Shown: one piece after another, positions 14,301-17,718 of the stretch
How positions within the stretch are numbered: the first letter of the stretch is position 1
Layout of the letters: each line of letters starts with the position of its first letter
Assembly: GCA_964444795.1 (NCBI GenBank)
Contig: CAYUIQ010000189.1
Span: 1-17,718, forward strand
Direction of reading: 5' to 3'
Source: JABMRP01 sp964444795
Lineage (GTDB): Bacteria; Planctomycetota; Planctomycetia; Pirellulales; Thermoguttaceae
Length of the DNA stretch: 17,718 bases
The notes under the pieces: generated by a model
Database searches by the model: none
What the model was told of the DNA's origin: nothing
The model's input: the letters and a program-made list of their open reading frames with translations, nothing else
Program-made: the position numbers and the translations under genes

Positions 14301-15765
14301 AGAACCGATAGTCCTTGTGATTGTGCAGATGTTTCTCCCGCACCGTCGGCGTCTGGTAGGCCTTCAGCCACCGGGTGGCTTTCTGCTGGGCGAAATACGG
14401 ATGATCGGCGGTGAAGCCCGGGTGCTCGGCCAGGACGGCGTCAAGCTGTCGGCGGGCGTCGGCATGGGCCGGATTGCCTTCGGTGCGCTGGTAGCCGCGT
14501 CCATCGTGGTTGGGGCCGCAGAAGTAGAAACGGCCGCGGGGTGCGTCGAGCAGGGGGCAAACGACTTCGAGCAGATGCGTTCGCGATCGAACGAGTCGCG
14601 TGCCGCCGATGCAGGCGAAGATCGTTTCGCGATGCGTGTCCGCTTGCCCGGTGAGGAACGGCTTGAGGCTTCGGCCGTCGGCTTCATAACCGGGGGGCAG
14701 TTTGCCACCGGCAAAGTCGATCAGGGTGGGCAGAATGTCGGACAAATCGCAGATCTCGGCGGTCGGGCCGCGCCGCTCGATGCCGGCGCCCCAAACGATA
14801 AACGGAACACGACATCCTCGCTCCACGCCGCGCGACTTGGCGATCACGGCGGTCCCGTTGTCGGCGCAGAAGATAAAGACCGTGTTCTCCAGCACATCCA
14901 GGTCTTGAGCTTTCTTCCGCAGCCGCCCGACGAGGACGTCCATGTAGTCATTGAGCGCGCGGAAGCGCTTGGCATTGTCGTCTCGCGAGCCGGCCAAGTC
15001 GCCCGGTTGGCCGTAAAGGGGGCAAGTGGTGACCCCGCCGCGCGTGCCGTGCGGAGCGACCATCGGATAGTAGGCGAGGAACGGCTTGCCGGACTTCACG
15101 CTGCGTTCCATGAAGTCACAAAGGAAGTCGGTAAAGATGGCCGGGCCGAAATCGTCGGGCTGCGTTGGCACGACCTGATGGTTGCGGATCACCGCCGGGT
15201 GCCAATAGCGCGAAGTGGTCGTATCATCTTCCCAGGCGCCCTTGTGCTTGGGACCGCCGGGAAGCGCGGCCATCGCCTTTTCCCCTTCCCAGAGACAATA
15301 CTCATCGAAACCGACGCATGGCTCGCTTGGGTGTTCCGCTGGGCCGATGTGCCACTTGCCGGCCACGGCCGTGGCGTAACCGGCCTGTTGCATCAGTCGG
15401 CCGAAGCTGTGGTGATGCTCAAACAGGTCGTTGCTATCGTCGGCCTGCGGTATGGCGAAACCGTTGCTCCAAAAACCGGTCCGCGAGGCATAGCGGCCCG
15501 TCATGATCTGTGCCCGCGCCGGGCAACAAAGGGCCGACGCCCACGCCGTCCGGAACATCACGCCTTCGCGGGCCATCCGATCGAGGTTCGGCGTCCTAGC
15601 GTCCGCGCTGCCGTAACAACCGAACATGTCCGGACTGACGTCGTCGGCCATGATCAGGACAATGTTGGGGCGTTCGGCACCGACGGCCAAGCCGCAGGCC
15701 GAGGCGATGCTAAGAGAGATCGCCAGCGCGGCCGGAAAAACACGTTCAATCTGAAACGTTCGCAT
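14281..15765 (-). CDS. Secreted sulfatase 2 (S1 family, Cys-type)
   Basis: This 494-residue sulfatase has a signal peptide (FPAALAISLSIASACGLAVGA, to about residue 30). Seen motifs: PNIVLIMAD41-D42, the formylglycine motif C80-C-P-A-R84 with IMTGRYASRTG, GKWHIG, YYPMVAPH239, D302-N303-G304, and K310 before VERGCRVP. All expected active-site elements are present, and the length is normal. Sulfate-ester hydrolysis on an exported saccharide is expected. Cys80 needs conversion to formylglycine by an enzyme not encoded here. The start at 15765 is preferred over the frame opening at 15807 because the signal peptide begins here and AGGTGA lies about eleven bases upstream. The oxidoreductase gene ends 83 bases upstream, and the GH-D-like gene overlaps the 3' end, so the three genes probably form one transcript. 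Confidence 0.92.
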   Translation of the reverse strand: MRTFQIERVFPAALAISLSIASACGLAVGAERPNIVLIMADDVSPDMFGCYGSADARTPNLDRMAREGVMFRTAWASALCCPARAQIMTGRYASRTGFWSNGFAIPQADDSNDLFEHHHSFGRLMQQAGYATAVAGKWHIGPAEHPSEPCVGFDEYCLWEGEKAMAALPGGPKHKGAWEDDTTTSRYWHPAVIRNHQVVPTQPDDFGPAIFTDFLCDFMERSVKSGKPFLAYYPMVAPHGTRGGVTTCPLYGQPGDLAGSRDDNAKRFRALNDYMDVLVGRLRKKAQDLDVLENTVFIFCADNGTAVIAKSRGVERGCRVPFIVWGAGIERRGPTAEICDLSDILPTLIDFAGGKLPPGYEADGRSLKPFLTGQADTHRETIFACIGGTRLVRSRTHLLEVVCPLLDAPRGRFYFCGPNHDGRGYQRTEGNPAHADARRQLDAVLAEHPGFTADHPYFAQQKATRWLKAYQTPTVREKHLHNHKDYRFYDETLP

Positions 15766-15848
15766 CGTTTTGATTCTCACCTGCGTTGACCCCCAAACAC
15801 GCGTCACTTTGCCAACGGCTTCCTCTTCAACGGGTTGCTAACCGTCTC

Positions 15849-17174
15849 TTACCAAGCCTTGGTCAGCCCGGGCATGGCACAGGGGTAAATACCGTCGGCG
15901 CCCGGCTTCACCGGTGCTTCGGCGTCCCACTCGAAGCTATCCGGGCCGAGGTCGAGCGTGGAGTTCATCGCGTCGTCCCACTTCACGATCTTGCCCGAGT
16001 AGGTGGCCATGCGCCCCAGGATGGCGGTCATGGTGCCGGTGGCTCCCCGATCGCCTTCGTTGTAGGGCTTGCCGGCGGCGATGGCGGCGAACAGGTTGTT
16101 GTGCTCCAGTTGATGACCGTCGGGACCCCGCTCCCACCGCTGCGGGTCTTCCCCGTCGACGCCGATTTCACCCCACCCGTGTCCCTGCATCGAGGCATAG
16201 CCCTTGGTGCCGTGGGCGTGTTCGGAGAAGCTGTTCCAGCAGCCCGGGATGTGGCGGCAGTAGCTGAACATCTTCGTCCCGTCGGCGTAGGTGAACTCGA
16301 CGGAGTGGTGATCGAAGATCTCGCCGTAGTCGGGCCCGATGCGTACCTGACGTCCGCCCATGCCGTTGGCCTCGACCGGATGCTCGTCCTTCATGATCCA
16401 GTTCATCACGTCGAGATCATGCACGTGCTGCTCGACGATATGATCGCCGCAGACCCAGTTGAAGTAGTACCAGTTGCGCACCTGGTATTGCATTTCCGAC
16501 TGGGCCGGATCGCGGCGGCGGACCCAGACTCCGCCGGAGTTGAAATACGCCCGGAGGCATTTGATCCGGCCGATCTGGCCGTCGTGAATCCGGCTGATCA
16601 CCTCGTTGTGCTTCACCTCATGGCGCAGATGATGCCCGACGGCCACGGCCAGGCCCTTTTCCTTGGCCACTTTGTTGGCCGCCAGGATGCGGCGAATGCC
16701 GGGCCCGTCGACGGCGACCGGCTTCTCCATGAAGACATTCTTCCCGGCAGCCACGGCGGCCTCGAATTGCATCGGGCGAAAACCGGGGGGTGTGCAGAGC
16801 AACACCATGTCGACCCCGCTGCCGATGGCCCCCTTGTGGCAGTCGAGCCCGGTGAACTTGCGATCGTCCGGCACATCGACCCGATCCTTGTGACGCGATG
16901 CGATACTCCGCAGCGAGCCTTCGAGCCGGTCGGGAAATGCGTCGGCCATGGCCACCAGCTTGGCATTGGGGGCGGCGTTGAGCGCCTGGGTGGCGGCGCC
17001 CGTGCCCCGGCCTCCGCAACCAATCAGCGCCAGGCGGATCGTGTCGCTACCTTGGGCATGCGCGCTGCGGGCGAGGCTCAGCGTGCCGGCCGCCGTGGCC
17101 ATGACCGCCGAGGTCTTGAGGAAATCGCGTCGCGACGAGGTCTTGGCGTTGCGCTGGGTCGACGTGTGGGCCAT
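15849..17174 (-). CDS. Tat-exported Gfo/Idh/MocA-family oxidoreductase
   Basis: This 441-residue protein has a Tat signal (SRRDFLK at 14-20, hydrophobic to about 34, AHA cleavage site near 40). A Rossmann motif follows, GCGGRGTG at 52-59. The family's catalytic-loop sequence EKP is at 150-152 (NVFMEKPVAVDGPGIRR), and GDHIVEQHVHDLDVMNW at about 243-259 provides likely substrate-binding His residues. Members oxidise or reduce sugars or cyclitols with NAD(P), or act as glycosidases through transient oxidation. The exported members in planctomycetes are mostly uncharacterised. The cofactor is probably bound before export. AGGAG lies eight bases before the ATG. The gene precedes sulfatase 2 on the same strand with an 83-base gap, which supports a role in the same saccharide pathway. 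The substrate is not readable from sequence. Confidence 0.9.
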   Translation of the reverse strand: MAHTSTQRNAKTSSRRDFLKTSAVMATAAGTLSLARSAHAQGSDTIRLALIGCGGRGTGAATQALNAAPNAKLVAMADAFPDRLEGSLRSIASRHKDRVDVPDDRKFTGLDCHKGAIGSGVDMVLLCTPPGFRPMQFEAAVAAGKNVFMEKPVAVDGPGIRRILAANKVAKEKGLAVAVGHHLRHEVKHNEVISRIHDGQIGRIKCLRAYFNSGGVWVRRRDPAQSEMQYQVRNWYYFNWVCGDHIVEQHVHDLDVMNWIMKDEHPVEANGMGGRQVRIGPDYGEIFDHHSVEFTYADGTKMFSYCRHIPGCWNSFSEHAHGTKGYASMQGHGWGEIGVDGEDPQRWERGPDGHQLEHNNLFAAIAAGKPYNEGDRGATGTMTAILGRMATYSGKIVKWDDAMNSTLDLGPDSFEWDAEAPVKPGADGIYPCAMPGLTKAW

Positions 17175-17231
17175 GGTCGTATCTCCTGACTGGAAATGGT
17201 GATTGGCTGGTGGATGGTGGGCTGTCGGCAG

Positions 17232-17290
17232 GGTAACCCGAAGCGTCAGCGAGGCCGTCCGTTCCGTCCTCGCTTACGCTTCGGGTTACC
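17232..17290. repeat. Palindromic intergenic repeat A (23-bp arms)
   Basis: Arms at 17232-17254 (GGTAACCCGA start) and 17268-17290 are inverted copies with one mismatch around a 13-base loop. They flank no gene. One frame reads VTRSVSED, a peptide that I recall from spurious planctomycete proteins translated from such repeats. The repeat sits upstream of the Gfo/Idh/MocA gene and directly next to repeat B. Confidence 0.85.
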
Positions 17291-17300
17291 AATTGAGTTT

Positions 17301-17357
17301 GTAGCATGGGCCCCCGGCCCGTGAGAACCAGAGACACGGGCCGGGAGCCCATGCTAC
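17301..17357. repeat. Palindromic intergenic repeat B (23-bp arms)
   Basis: Arms at 17301-17323 (GTAGCATGGG start) and 17335-17357 are inverted copies with one mismatch and an 11-base loop. The CCCGGCCCGT core is shared with the repeat at 10143-10206. It lies 62 bases past the end of sulfatase 3 and could work as a terminator-like hairpin for it. Confidence 0.85.
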
Positions 17358-17419
17358 TTCCCCGATTCTAACCTCTCGGCACCGGCGTGCAAGAAGTTCA
17401 CCGAAAACTGGCCGCAATG

Positions 17420-17718
17420 TTACTCGCCCAGGTACTTTGCTTCGACGAAAAACGCACCCCGGCTGGCGCCCTTTGCTTCTTCGAGCCAGGTGATCAACCG
17501 TGTCTTCCCCTTCTTCAACTCGACCTCGAAGCGAACGCCGGTCGCCCCAGCGATCATCGGCTGCGTGACGTCGACGGTGCCGATCTTCAACCGGGCCGTA
17601 CCGGCCGGCAACGGGTGTTTGGCATACTCGGGCCGCTCGCGCAACACGAACTCATAACGGCCGGCCCGCTCGACGTCGACCGCCCAAAATCCGTTGGACG
17701 CTAGTCGCTTCTGGATGT
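17420..17718 (-). CDS. C-terminal end of sulfatase 3 (partial, N-terminus off right edge)
   Basis: The last 98 residues of a minus-strand gene are visible, ending in TAA at 17422-17420. They read as a beta-rich module: NGFWAVDVERAGRYEFVLR, then ARLKIGTVDVTQPM, GVRFEVELKKGKTRL, and GASRGAFFVEAKYLGE at the end. This matches what I recall of the C-terminal domain of planctomycete arylsulfatases, where such a module follows the catalytic domain. No catalytic residue is in view, so the call rests on this tail and on two other sulfatases in the window. An internal GTG at 17647 is not a real start, because the frame and the module continue upstream to the edge. The gene is separated from the Gfo/Idh/MocA gene by 245 bases with two palindromes. 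Confidence 0.65.
   Translation of the reverse strand, partial: IQKRLASNGFWAVDVERAGRYEFVLRERPEYAKHPLPAGTARLKIGTVDVTQPMIAGATGVRFEVELKKGKTRLITWLEEAKGASRGAFFVEAKYLGE

Noticed and set aside
14035..15789. Plus-strand frame of 584 codons opposite sulfatase 2
   Set aside because: Longer than the real gene but without motifs. The minus strand carries all sulfatase active-site elements.
15786..17189. Plus-strand frame of 467 codons opposite the Gfo/Idh/MocA gene
   Set aside because: Antisense shadow. The minus strand has the Tat signal, Rossmann motif and EKP.
17047..17352. Minus-strand frame of 101 codons with VTRSVSED
   Set aside because: It translates the two palindromes and then runs out of frame into the oxidoreductase gene.

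Overview
The window looks like chromosomal DNA from a GC-rich planctomycete, probably of the Pirellulales type. No marker gene proves this. The inference rests on several secreted sulfatases (two complete, one partial), Tat-exported aldo/keto reductase and Gfo/Idh/MocA proteins, a GH29 enzyme, a melibiase-like hydrolase, and intergenic palindromes of a kind I recall from planctomycetes.

Layout. 1-1342 (-): the N-terminal part of a secreted, very basic Pro/Ser/Arg/Thr-rich protein with five exact-length 84-bp tandem repeats. It runs off the left edge. An open frame on the opposite strand over the same repeats is a shadow. 1761-2093 (-): a small helical protein of unknown function. 2094-2713: non-coding, with a two-hairpin REP-like repeat. 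2714-4453 (+): sulfatase 1. 4450-5589 and 5794-6888 (-): tandem paralogous Tat-exported AKR-fold proteins that lack most of the usual AKR catalytic tetrad. 7299-7940 (+): a lipoprotein-thioredoxin with a strong internal ribosome-binding site just before the thioredoxin domain, followed by a perfect hairpin. 8121-10134 (+): a two-gene unit of a ThiH/HydG-type radical SAM enzyme and a siroheme-forming precorrin-2 dehydrogenase. 10143-10236: palindromic repeats. 10317-11702 (+): a GH29 alpha-L-fucosidase-like enzyme.

The right third is on the minus strand and reads right to left: the C-terminus of sulfatase 3 (17718-17420), two palindromes, a Tat-exported Gfo/Idh/MocA oxidoreductase (17174-15849), sulfatase 2 (15765-14281) and a GH-D-clan hydrolase (14300-11697). 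The last two genes overlap by 20 bp, so the last three are probably one transcription unit.

Together the sulfatases, GH29, GH-D-like hydrolase and exported oxidoreductases suggest breakdown of a sulfated polysaccharide outside the cytoplasm, possibly fucose- or galactose-containing. The substrate is inference. The thioredoxin and the ThiH-siroheme pair look like housekeeping or redox genes between the two carbohydrate blocks. No rRNA, tRNA, CRISPR array, transposase or integrase was seen. The clearest leads are the hidden basic repeat protein, the AKR pair without a normal catalytic tetrad, the possible two-product thioredoxin gene, and the atypical active sites in GH29 and sulfatase 1.
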